Positions 24,552 to 32,513 of a stretch of DNA of 64,000 bases are shown piece after piece. Made by a program: the position numbers and the translations under genes. How positions within the stretch are numbered: the stretch's first letter is position 1; each line of letters begins with the position of its first letter. The stretch is from JBKCUI01 sp052161605 (GTDB lineage: Bacteria > Planctomycetota > Planctomycetia > Pirellulales > Pirellulaceae): NCBI GenBank assembly GCA_052161605.1, contig CP197409.1; one strand, written 5' to 3'. The notes beneath the pieces were generated by a model. It worked only from the letters and a program-made list of their open reading frames with translations, did not search any database and was not told the DNA's origin.

Positions 24552-25121
24552 TTGATGTTGATGATTTACGAAGGATTGCCGGGCGAACACGTTTCGATGT
24601 CGGCAAAGAACGCCATTGCGTTGGCAGCAAAATATAACCGTAAGGTGCGAATGCGATTCAACGACATAGCGTTGACGGTCAACAAGAGATTGAGCGTCAA
24701 GCATGTCGTCGGAACGTGGCAGCACATGCTAGACGCAAGGCAGTTGCGTTACCAAAACTCTCCCGCCGGAAGGGCGGCGAAAGCGAAGCGAGCGGCAGAA
24801 ATTGCCGAAAGGCAATCGCAGCTTGATTTGTTGATGATGAATTTCCCAGCGACGAAAGATGACGCGGCGGCGTGGATTGCCAAGTGGGTTCCGCTTTCGG
24901 ATGACGTTGGCGTGGATCGTCGCGGGGCGATTGTCGCGGAGTCGTTGCGGGCGATCGGTTTCGTTTCGGGGCAACACGTCGGGGCACCCGAGTTTAAAGC
25001 CGGAACGGCATCTCCCATGATGCGGATTGAGTACATCGCGGGTCAAGTGATTTCGATGCTGGAAAGCGTCGGGTGCGTACATCCGATGATTGGCGAGTGG
25101 GCCGCAGAGTCAGCGGCCTGA
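24552..25121 (+). CDS. Cassette ORF on the opposite strand, unrecognised
   Basis: A 189-residue protein, or slightly shorter if it starts at the later ATG (MLMIYEGLPGE). It fills the whole cassette between attC sites 18 and 19 and is the only plus-strand cassette ORF. It has the segments AAKYNRKVRMRFNDIALTVN, RQLRYQNSPAGRAAKAKRAA and a helical C-terminus. The base composition differs from the AT-richer neighbours and the third-position GC of this frame is high, which favours it over the overlapping minus-strand ORFs. Function unknown. Confidence 0.62.
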   Translation: MMLMIYEGLPGEHVSMSAKNAIALAAKYNRKVRMRFNDIALTVNKRLSVKHVVGTWQHMLDARQLRYQNSPAGRAAKAKRAAEIAERQSQLDLLMMNFPATKDDAAAWIAKWVPLSDDVGVDRRGAIVAESLRAIGFVSGQHVGAPEFKAGTASPMMRIEYIAGQVISMLESVGCVHPMIGEWAAESAA

Positions 25122-25129
25122 TACGACGA

Positions 25130-25388
25130 ACGAAAAGGATCACTCACGTCGAGCGAGGGTGAATGGACCGCCCGAGGCCGGGGGATCGAGACGTTGAGTG
25201 CATCCGCTGGTTAGCGGAGCACGCGTTCTTGCCCGGAGGTCGAGTACCGTCGTCCGCACTGCTCACACGTCATCCTCAGTCAGAGACAGTCTCTGACATC
25301 GCTCTATCGTACCACAGGAGACTTCAACATTCAGCAGGGGCAGGAGTGCAAGCGACACACTTTTCTGCGGTCGCGTTACTTCTTAGCT
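25130..25388 (-). repeat. ORF-less cassette copy 3
   Basis: 259-bp unit running from AACGAAAAGG to TTCTTAGCT. The attC part is 25130 to about 25216 (ends GGTTAGCG). The body has the perfect palindrome TCAGAGAC-A-GTCTCTGA. No ORF of note. It sits between the plus-strand ORF cassette and cassette A copy 2. Confidence 0.9.
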
Positions 25389-25477
25389 AACGGCGGGCAT
25401 CACCGAGCACGAGGAGTTGGCTCAACGCAAGTCAACACGGACGACCGAGTGCTTCGCGTGCATGCCATTGTTATCGG
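25389..25477 (-). other. attC-like site 20
   Basis: Same sequence as site 11 (16717-16805), as part of the duplicated cassette A. Confidence 0.9.
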
Positions 25478-25489
25478 AAATCTGACATT

Positions 25490-25882
25490 CTAGTCTAGCA
25501 TCTCGCAAGCACGATTCCAATCATCACGGTTCGCTCGTACCATGTCGATGTATCGCGACCGGCAGATTGCAGTTTGATCCGCAGACCACTCCGTTATTTT
25601 GTTCAATGCATTAAGGTACGGAGGTAGTCCTCGGATGAGCCATCTGCCAAATATCGCATATGCAGCGTCCCAAGGATAAGAATCAGGAACCCCTGATTGG
25701 TCCATCGGGCGAAAACACTCAGCGATAGTTTCGCACGCTGACGCTATCGCATTCTCATCTGGTGCGTTTGTTTCAAGCAATTGACTTAAGTCCGCGCAAA
25801 GCTGTTCGATCAATCCTGCAGCTGCCATCGGATATCGCGTCTTCAAATCGTCGAAGAGCGTCACGACATTACGATCAATCAT
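25490..25882 (-). CDS. Cassette A ORF, unrecognised (copy 2)
   Basis: Identical in sequence to the 130-residue protein at 16818-17210 (MIDRNVVTLFDD...). The frame is open upstream to 26047 because the neighbouring ORF-less cassette happens to lack stops, but the copy at 16818 shows that the ATG at 25882 is the cassette's own start. Confidence 0.65.
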   Translation of the reverse strand: MIDRNVVTLFDDLKTRYPMAAAGLIEQLCADLSQLLETNAPDENAIASACETIAECFRPMDQSGVPDSYPWDAAYAIFGRWLIRGLPPYLNALNKITEWSADQTAICRSRYIDMVRANRDDWNRACEMLD

Positions 25883-25901
25883 CGCATCACTCTGTTCCGA
25901 T

Positions 25902-26163
25902 AACGAATAAGGATCATTCACGTCGAGCGAGGATCGTGGACCGCCCAAGACCCCGGAATCGAGACGTTGAATGCATCCGCTGGTTAGCGGAACACGCGTT
26001 CTTGTCCGGAGGATCGAGTGCCGTCGTCCGCACTGCTCACACGTCATCCTCAGTCAGAGCCAGTCTCTGACATCGCTCTATCGTACCACAGAGGGAGTCA
26101 ACATTCAGCAGGGACAAAGGTGCAAGCGACCGTCTTTTCTGCTGGTCGCGTTACTTCTTAGCT
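25902..26163 (-). repeat. ORF-less cassette copy 4
   Basis: 262-bp unit from AACGAATAAGG to TTCTTAGCT; attC about 25902-25990. It forms a direct tandem with copy 5. Its central palindrome has one substitution (TCAGAGCC against GTCTCTGA). Confidence 0.9.
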
Positions 26164-26424
26164 AACGAAAAAGGATCATTCACGTCGAGCGGGGATCGTG
26201 GACCGCCCAAGACCCCGGAATCGAGACATTGAATGCATCCGCTGGTTAGCGGGACTCGCGTTCTTGCCCGGAGGATCGAGTGCCGTCGTCCGCACTGCTC
26301 ACGCGTCATTCTCAGTCAGAGCCAGTCTCTGACATCGGACTATCGTACCACAGGGGACTTCAACATTCAGCAGGGACAAGAGTGCAAGCGACACACTTTT
26401 CTGCGGTCGCGTTACTTCTTAGCT
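26164..26424 (-). repeat. ORF-less cassette copy 5
   Basis: 261-bp unit from AACGAAAAAGG to TTCTTAGCT; attC about 26164-26252. It directly follows copy 4 and precedes cassette C copy 2. Confidence 0.9.
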
Positions 26425-26514
26425 AACGACCATCGTCACCGAGTCGCGGCTAGGAAACGATCCATTGAAGCAAACGCCGAATCCGCGACTTCGGTGCACG
26501 ATATTGTTCGTCGA
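26425..26514 (-). other. attC-like site 23
   Basis: Same sequence as site 9; here preceded by an intact TTAGCT-AACG cassette junction instead of the IS91-like element. Confidence 0.9.
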
Positions 26515-26839
26515 GTAGTCGCCCTCGGTTTCGCAGTGGACCACGTATCAGAACTCTACCAGATTCTAGCATGCCTTTGCCTCCAGGGAACGCTCCAGAA
26601 TCGAGTTCGTTAGTTTCAAAGTGGCGGAATGAGCGGCGGGAATCAGTTGAGTAGTCCCACAAGTCTGGTGGTATTGGTATCTCACCCATTGGCACCACAT
26701 CCCATGTAAACCAGAACATTTCAGCGTCGGTCGGATTTGCAATGATGGCAACCGGGCGGCCATCCAATTGTACGTACCAGCGATCGGACTCGCTTATCGA
26801 TGTTTCGATTTGCGGTCTGAAGAGCCAAGAAGTATTCAT
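26450..26839 (-). CDS. Cassette C ORF, unrecognised (copy 2)
   Basis: Identical to the ~129-residue product at 15661-16050, including the Arg-rich end encoded by the attC. With the IS91-like element absent here, this is the undisturbed version of the cassette. Confidence 0.55.
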   Translation of the reverse strand: MNTSWLFRPQIETSISESDRWYVQLDGRPVAIIANPTDAEMFWFTWDVVPMGEIPIPPDLWDYSTDSRRSFRHFETNELDSGAFPGGKGMLESGRVLIRGPLRNRGRLLDEQYRAPKSRIRRLLQWIVS

Positions 26840-26868
26840 CGCTTTGGTCTTGGGTACTGGTTTCGACG

Positions 26869-26956
26869 AACGGCTGCATTGACCGATGGGCAAGGGGTGA
26901 ACTCAACACAAGTCAGGGCCGAATGATCGAGCCCTTCGGTCCAATGCTTGGTTCGT
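26869..26956 (-). other. attC-like site 24
   Basis: Same sequence as site 10; belongs to cassette B copy 2, the first cassette from the presumed attI side. Confidence 0.9.
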
Positions 26957-26968
26957 CTTCGATTCAAA

Positions 26969-27469
26969 CTATTTTGTTGGGGGTGATTCGGGTATCCACG
27001 ATTTAACAGCGAACCTCTCAGGGTCTGTCGCCACGACAATTGGGCGGTTGTATTTATGCCTTAATGATTTGTCGCTTTGATCCGCCACGGGCTTTGGTTC
27101 ACTGTTTGACGCGGGCTTCGGGTCCGGAATCGACGTAATTTCTTTGGGGTCGACCCAGCCGCTTATGGTGATCACCCTCGGCTTTTCGGTCTGTGCTCCC
27201 ATAAACGTGTGAAATGAGACAAAAAATCTGCCAGCTGGATCAACGTGAGTAACACACGCGATTATCTGCACAACCGGACGGACCGCACCGGGAGGAGGTG
27301 GATCGTTAGTCACTTCGATGAATTTGTCGAAGAGCTTTCCTTTAAGGTCAAGCATCACAGTGTCTCCAACAACGACAGATTTTTCGCGTTTTTCATCCGC
27401 AAAAACCTGAGTAGCTATCGCTATAAAGGCAAAAAGGACAAATGCCGCTGCAGAATTTCGATTGATCAT
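26969..27469 (-). CDS. Cassette B ORF, exported protein (copy 2)
   Basis: Identical to the 166-residue signal-peptide protein at 16180-16680. As the cassette nearest the right end, with its ATG 39 bp from the array edge, it would be the first gene read from an integron promoter in the flank. Confidence 0.65.
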   Translation of the reverse strand: MINRNSAAAFVLFAFIAIATQVFADEKREKSVVVGDTVMLDLKGKLFDKFIEVTNDPPPPGAVRPVVQIIACVTHVDPAGRFFVSFHTFMGAQTEKPRVITISGWVDPKEITSIPDPKPASNSEPKPVADQSDKSLRHKYNRPIVVATDPERFAVKSWIPESPPTK

Positions 27470-27508
27470 GTCAAAAACCTATGGAAGCAACTATTTAGAA
27501 GGACGAAC

Positions 27509-28028
27509 ATATTGTATACGGAATTTACCATACTTCCGCTGGCTCACAGTTTACCATAATCCAACCAGCGTTGGCAATTTGGCTCTCGCAAAAACGGGAG
27601 GATTTTCCGACTTTCATTCACCCTACCACCCTACTGTCGCAAATGACATTGCTCGGATATGAGGATTTTGGGTTTTCAGGATTATGTTGAATTTGCCTTT
27701 GCCAGGATATATGGAACTCCATTTTGCATGACTCAGTACCAAATCCTCCGTCGAAAAAGGCTAGCTTAATCAACCGAATGGGGCAGCTCGCTCGCACGCC
27801 GTGCGAGCAAACGGGCTCTCGAAAATGCCCGTGGTGCTCTCGGCCTACGAGATGACTCCCATCCTGCATCTGATCTAGCCTGAACCTATGAAGAAGAAGA
27901 AGGCGGGCCTCGGAGTAAAAGTGCACAAGCTCGTGCGATGAGGGCTGGGATGGAGGCAGCAGCGCAGGGCGTTGCCCGTGCGGTTAAACGATGATGCTGA
28001 CGCGTGTGGGGGGGAATCGCGGTGCGAC
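27509..28028. other. Flank of the cassette array; expected attI position
   Basis: 520 bases with no convincing ORF. On the minus strand the array begins ATAT-GTTCGTCC, compatible with an attI-type crossover before GTT. Two copies of TATGGTAAA occur within 35 bp of the junction, and TATACAAT next to it could be a -10 box. No integron integrase gene or fragment is visible here. Confidence 0.4.
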
Positions 28029-28397
28029 TTATTTGCGGAAAATAAAAAAGACGGCTAGCACGAGAAAGGCGAAGCCGATGGCGTGGTTCGTTCGAAAGGT
28101 CTCGGTCTTGAAGACTAAAATGGTGAACGTTGTGAATACGATCAACGTTATCACTTCTTGTAGTACCTTGAGCTGCCAAAGATTAAACGGCCCCCCATTG
28201 CCCGCGTAACCGATTTTGTTCGCGGGCACTTGGAAACAATACTCAAAGAACGCTACGCCCCAACTGATAAGAACAATCGAGGCTAAACTTAACTGGGCCG
28301 ACCATTTCCATTCGGAAAATTTTAAATGACCATACCATGCGATCGTCATAAACAAATTGGAGAGTACGAGAAGACCTATCGTTGTGTAAAACTTCAT
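28029..28397 (-). CDS. DUF486 (DMT-type) inner membrane protein
   Basis: A 122-residue protein with four predicted transmembrane helices and the family signature MTIAWYGHLKF, SWGVAFFEYCFQVPANKIGY, FNLWQLKVLQEVITLIVF and a C-terminal AVFFIFRK. DUF486 proteins resemble small drug/metabolite transporters; their substrate is unknown. Length is normal for the family. It lies 62 bp downstream of the large cytochrome fusion gene on the same strand and may share its transcript. Confidence 0.92.
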   Translation of the reverse strand: MKFYTTIGLLVLSNLFMTIAWYGHLKFSEWKWSAQLSLASIVLISWGVAFFEYCFQVPANKIGYAGNGGPFNLWQLKVLQEVITLIVFTTFTILVFKTETFRTNHAIGFAFLVLAVFFIFRK

Positions 28398-28459
28398 GCT
28401 TTCCCACGACTCTCCGTATGCCCGTGGCTAGGTATGCTCTTGACTATGTATGCCCGTGA

Positions 28460-31400
28460 CTATTCTTTGCTCCCGTACAACGTGATCTGGTTGAGGTGGA
28501 GCACTCCACGTCCATCTAAACCAACCTTGATGTACTTGGCTTCTTCCATGCTATCAAGCTTGATGTCGTAGCTCGCCGCTGGAGTCTCGCTCTTCCAGAC
28601 TTGTTTCCAGCTTTCCCCATCGACCGATGTCCACACAGCAAGATTCTTAGCCCGCTCGTGGAACTGAGGATTGCGACGATTCTCCAGCTTGATAAACCCG
28701 ATCGCTTTCGGCTCTGTCAATCGGATCATGATCGCTGGTGATTGCGCATTGGTGTCGGGTGAATGGAACGCGAACTCTCGCCTATCAGCGCCGATCGTGG
28801 TGAGAACCAAATTCGATTGCCCCATCCATTGAGCGGGGAAGTCCTTGGGATAGAGAATCTCTGCTTCTCGCGAGATTTCTACCAAATCGCCAACAGTGCG
28901 CAACGGGGCGTTGTCCAAGGCGGGCTTCAACCAACCGTCGGTCGTTGTGAGCAACTGATTTCGCTTGGACAAATACTCCATTAGGTCCAAGAACTCGCTC
29001 GGAGCGATGGTTTTAGCTAACCCCTCAGGCATCGAGCTGGCCTTCATCTCTTTGCGGTTCTCGATGTCCTCCTTAGGTATGACGACCTCTCGTCCCTTGC
29101 CGTCCTGAGTCGCTACGCCGAGCTTCAGGCTAGCTTCGGATTCATCGAGGATAAATCCCGTGAAGACTTCGCTATCCACCGTGATAACTTGTACGGTCTC
29201 GTAGCCCTTGGCGATGGTATCGTTAGGCCAAAGCGTGTGTCGGATAATTTCCGCTTTGGAATAGCGGATTCCGACGTCATCTAAGCGTGGACCGAACTCT
29301 TTGCCAGCATCGCCAATCCGGTGGCAAGCTGAACAGACGCGCGAGAAAACGACTTCGCCACGCCCTTCATTTCCGCCCCCGATTCCAGCGAGCTGGTTAA
29401 TGGCACGCTCTCGCGTACGCATAGGCAACTCGGTGTTCTCGGCATCCTTCAGAGGCTTGACGGCCTGTCCGCCGGGCCCCATCGACATCTTGAACGTGGA
29501 GAAGAATTCCTTTAATGCGGGGTCGGCATCGACGAGGAATTTGTTATCTCGATCTGCGATTTCGACTGCGGGGGTCAAGGCTTGGAGCGTGTGCTCGAGG
29601 GTGTACTCGATCCAGTAGTCCATCGGCAACTGCGTCACTTGCAACGCGATCTCGGCTGCCTCCGCGGTTTGCAGGAAGCTCAAACCTCGCACGGACTCGA
29701 GTCGAACTCGTGGTGCTGGATCGGTGATCGCTTTCGCGAAGACATCCTTGGCAGCCGCAAAGCGATGAAATTCGTTCGCGACGCAGCGGACGGCAGCAGC
29801 TCGTGCTCGGAATTCGTCCGTGGAAAGGATTCGATTGACCAGCTCGCCATCTAGATCGCGGAAGCTTTCTTGTAGCCAGAGGGCTTCACAGAGCTTGTTC
29901 GGTGAACTCTTAGGATCGGCGATCCACTTTTTCACAGCGGCCATTACCTCCGCTTTGGGACGGCTGCGAAGTTCGCGGCGTGCTCGGTAGCGTGTACGCT
30001 GCTCGTACTCTTCGAGTTGAGTCAGCAGTTCCTCGACCGACTTTCCATGTTGCAGAACAGGAGTGAGCAAAGGCTTCTTTGTATTGACCAGTCTGTAGAT
30101 ACGTCCATGTTCGTGATCTCGATTGGGATCACGTTGTGAGTACTGCATGTGGCCGATGAGGGCATTGCACCAATCACCGAACCAAATCGCGCCATCCGGT
30201 CCGATTTGCGGATCGACGGGGCGGAAGAAGTTATCGGTCGAATCGAGCAAGTCCGGGATACGCTTGCCCGCATAGCCAGCTCCATCCTTTTCATCCTTGA
30301 CATCGAACAATGGCATGCCGTGCATGTTGATGACGCACGCGTAGGTAAAGTAGCCTTGTAGCTCGTCAGGTAAATGCCGCGATAGCAAGAATTCGCTGCC
30401 GATCGCAGGCCGCATGCCTTGGTTGTCGAATTGAGCCCGAAGGGTTTTACGCTGGGGAACATCGACGCCGGAAAGCGGGCTTTCCCAGTGCTGCTGGGCT
30501 CCCGTGCCGTCGCCGACTGTTCCCATACCCCACTCGTCAAAGACCATGCACCAGGGGTTACCGTAGCCGGGAGTTCGGAAGTAATGAACTCGCAATGACT
30601 TCGGATCAAAGATATAGCCGCCCGACGGACCGTTGTTGCGGAAGGGCCCGTAGGGAGTCTCCAAGGTCGTCGACATGGCGACTCCCTCGAGCATGTAGAG
30701 CAATCCGCCGTTGGACCACTCGAATGCTCCCATCGTATGGTGTGTATCATCCGTCGCGATGCCGTCCATTAACGGAATCTCTTCGTCGGCAACATCGTCC
30801 CCGTCGGTGTCCCGAAGGAAAACGATCCGAGGTTGGTTGGTGACGATGACTCCATCTTGGTAGAACTCAAAGCCGGTCGGGCAGATCAATTTGTCATAGA
30901 ACGTCTTGCAAACGTCCGCTTTTCCGTCCCCGGTGGTGTCCTCGAGGATCAGCAATTTATCGCCGGGCTTGGAAGCTCCGGGAAGCCATTGCGGATAATT
31001 GGTCATACACGAGACCCAGAGCCTACCCTTGGAATCGAATGCCATCTGGGTTGGGTTGGAAAGCTCGGGGAATTCTCGTTCTGAGGCGAAAAGCTCGACC
31101 TTCATCCCTTCGGGAACTTTCATTTGAGCGATCGACTCTTCGGGAGTCGGATAGACCAGAGTCTTGGGCTCTCGCTTTTCTCGGAAGCCGTCATCGCGAG
31201 TTCCGAACATCGTCTCGGGTATGAAGACTTCTCCGGTGCTGGAATCATCGGGTACCTCGGGGACCGCTTTGCCAGCGACCATATCCCAAACATATTGATC
31301 GCGGACGGCGACCATTTTTCGAATCTTGCGAAACTCGGTGGGGAAGGTTTCGGTATCCCATGTGCGTCGTCCGCCGTAGACGTACCAGCCGTTTAACATG

Positions 31401-32302
31401 CGATAGTCTTGGAGGTGGAACCAGGACTTGTCGTTGACCGCTGCGCGAACCCGTTGAAAGTCCGAAGCGTCGGCACCCGTTGGATGCGGGGCAGGGAACA
31501 AGGTCGCGTCGAGCAACTCAGCCACCATGCGGTCCCCTTGTGCGTTGAGGTGGATTCCGTTCTGGTTGTATTGAGCTCCTGGAGTTTTGGAGAAGGCGGC
31601 TTCTGTCGCGGCGTAGATATCGACGAAGGGGACGTTCAGTTCCTTTGCTAGCTCTGCCACGGCCTTCGCATAGGAACGCAGAACTTTGTTGCCTGGCTCG
31701 GCCCTTGGTAGAAGTGGATCGTTGGTATCCTCGAGAGCAGCGGGACTGACAAGAATGAATCGAACAGGCTTGTCGTCTTTTCCGAAGTCGTTCTGCTTCG
31801 CCTTGATCCAGGCTCGATATTTGCTCTTGAATGCGTCCAACGTTTCGGGAGCATCCCCGGCGAAGTGTTCATTGAATCCGAAGAAGCAGATGAATAGCTC
31901 GGGGCTAAAAACCTTGAGCGGGTCATCGATGGTGGTGTAGTTATCGGGGCGTTGTTGGCGTCCCACTTCGTCGGCTGGCCAACCAAAGTTTCTGACCACC
32001 AGGTTTTTGTCGGGGAACCGGGTGTGCAGCATGGTTTCGAAGTAGCCGAACATGTTCATTCGTTCGGCCATGGAGCCGCCGACAAAGGCGATCTTTTCAC
32101 CTTGTTTGACTTCGAACTTGCCGTCCTGGGTAACAGGACTTGCAACGGGATTGATTTCGAAGTTCGCTGTAGGAACAGTCGCGTGCGATTCGTTCGTGCC
32201 GAATTTGAGTAGACTGAGGCTTGCGACGCTTATCGACAGGCCGACGCAAATTGCGGCACCAAACCAAGATCGCTTCGAGCAGCAGCTGGTAGAAAAATTC
32301 AT
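28460..32302 (-). CDS. SGNH hydrolase - PVC-type dehydrogenase - heme fusion protein
   Basis: About 1,280 residues from MNFSTSCCSKRSWFGAAICV, which gives a normal signal peptide (in-frame codons up to 32374 are alternatives). An SGNH hydrolase domain comes first (VGGSMAERMNMFGYF with the Ser, FFGFNEHF with the Asn, GIHLNAQGDR with the His). Next is a PVC-type membrane-bound dehydrogenase beta-propeller (VELFASEREFPELSNPTQMA, DTTGDGKADVCKTF, IWFGDWCNALIGHMQYS), then a HEAT-like helical part. A heme motif VCSACHRIGDAGKEFGP sits near residue 990, and a C-terminal F5/8C-like carbohydrate-binding domain (ENRRNPQFHERAKNLAVWTS) ends the protein. It is probably periplasmic and acts on sulfated or acetylated polysaccharide; the substrate is inference. 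Confidence 0.9.
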   Translation of the reverse strand: MNFSTSCCSKRSWFGAAICVGLSISVASLSLLKFGTNESHATVPTANFEINPVASPVTQDGKFEVKQGEKIAFVGGSMAERMNMFGYFETMLHTRFPDKNLVVRNFGWPADEVGRQQRPDNYTTIDDPLKVFSPELFICFFGFNEHFAGDAPETLDAFKSKYRAWIKAKQNDFGKDDKPVRFILVSPAALEDTNDPLLPRAEPGNKVLRSYAKAVAELAKELNVPFVDIYAATEAAFSKTPGAQYNQNGIHLNAQGDRMVAELLDATLFPAPHPTGADASDFQRVRAAVNDKSWFHLQDYRMLNGWYVYGGRRTWDTETFPTEFRKIRKMVAVRDQYVWDMVAGKAVPEVPDDSSTGEVFIPETMFGTRDDGFREKREPKTLVYPTPEESIAQMKVPEGMKVELFASEREFPELSNPTQMAFDSKGRLWVSCMTNYPQWLPGASKPGDKLLILEDTTGDGKADVCKTFYDKLICPTGFEFYQDGVIVTNQPRIVFLRDTDGDDVADEEIPLMDGIATDDTHHTMGAFEWSNGGLLYMLEGVAMSTTLETPYGPFRNNGPSGGYIFDPKSLRVHYFRTPGYGNPWCMVFDEWGMGTVGDGTGAQQHWESPLSGVDVPQRKTLRAQFDNQGMRPAIGSEFLLSRHLPDELQGYFTYACVINMHGMPLFDVKDEKDGAGYAGKRIPDLLDSTDNFFRPVDPQIGPDGAIWFGDWCNALIGHMQYSQRDPNRDHEHGRIYRLVNTKKPLLTPVLQHGKSVEELLTQLEEYEQRTRYRARRELRSRPKAEVMAAVKKWIADPKSSPNKLCEALWLQESFRDLDGELVNRILSTDEFRARAAAVRCVANEFHRFAAAKDVFAKAITDPAPRVRLESVRGLSFLQTAEAAEIALQVTQLPMDYWIEYTLEHTLQALTPAVEIADRDNKFLVDADPALKEFFSTFKMSMGPGGQAVKPLKDAENTELPMRTRERAINQLAGIGGGNEGRGEVVFSRVCSACHRIGDAGKEFGPRLDDVGIRYSKAEIIRHTLWPNDTIAKGYETVQVITVDSEVFTGFILDESEASLKLGVATQDGKGREVVIPKEDIENRKEMKASSMPEGLAKTIAPSEFLDLMEYLSKRNQLLTTTDGWLKPALDNAPLRTVGDLVEISREAEILYPKDFPAQWMGQSNLVLTTIGADRREFAFHSPDTNAQSPAIMIRLTEPKAIGFIKLENRRNPQFHERAKNLAVWTSVDGESWKQVWKSETPAASYDIKLDSMEEAKYIKVGLDGRGVLHLNQITLYGSKE

Positions 32303-32513
32303 GGGAGTCTGACAGGTCATAGGGGAGGGACGGGTGAGGGTGTCAGGGGTTGGAAAAAGTGCGGGCCCCCTCATATTCTAATTGACTCATTGGGTTTCTG
32401 ACACTCCCCAAAAGTTTGGTGACAGCAGAATATGAATTTTGGGCAAAGACCCTCGGTTTCTGAGTGTTTTACGATATAGTCGAGGAAAGTTTGAGTCAGA
32501 GATTGGACGAGCA

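Larger units (their letters stand above)
25389..25905 (-). repeat. Single-cassette duplication, copy 2
   Basis: Second copy of the 517-bp cassette A segment at 16717-17233. Here it is flanked on both sides by ORF-less cassettes instead of cassettes B and D. Confidence 0.95.
26425..27508 (-). repeat. Two-cassette duplication, copy 2
   Basis: Second copy of the 1,084-bp segment at 15636-16719 with identical translated frames. Its right end (GGACGAAC at 27508) is the end of the array; beyond it the sequence is unrelated to copy 1. Confidence 0.95.

Noticed and set aside
24697..25082. Minus-strand ORFs overlapping the plus-strand cassette ORF
   Set aside because: Three overlapping frames are open because of high GC in the region; their translations are Arg/His/Pro-rich and look like shadow frames.
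25883..26047. A longer 185-residue form of the cassette A protein
   Set aside because: The extra N-terminus lies in the neighbouring ORF-less cassette and is absent from the identical cassette at 16818.
25902..26424. A CRISPR array or tandem satellite
   Set aside because: The repeats are ~260 bp with no short spacer pattern, and each unit contains an attC, so they are tandem cassettes.
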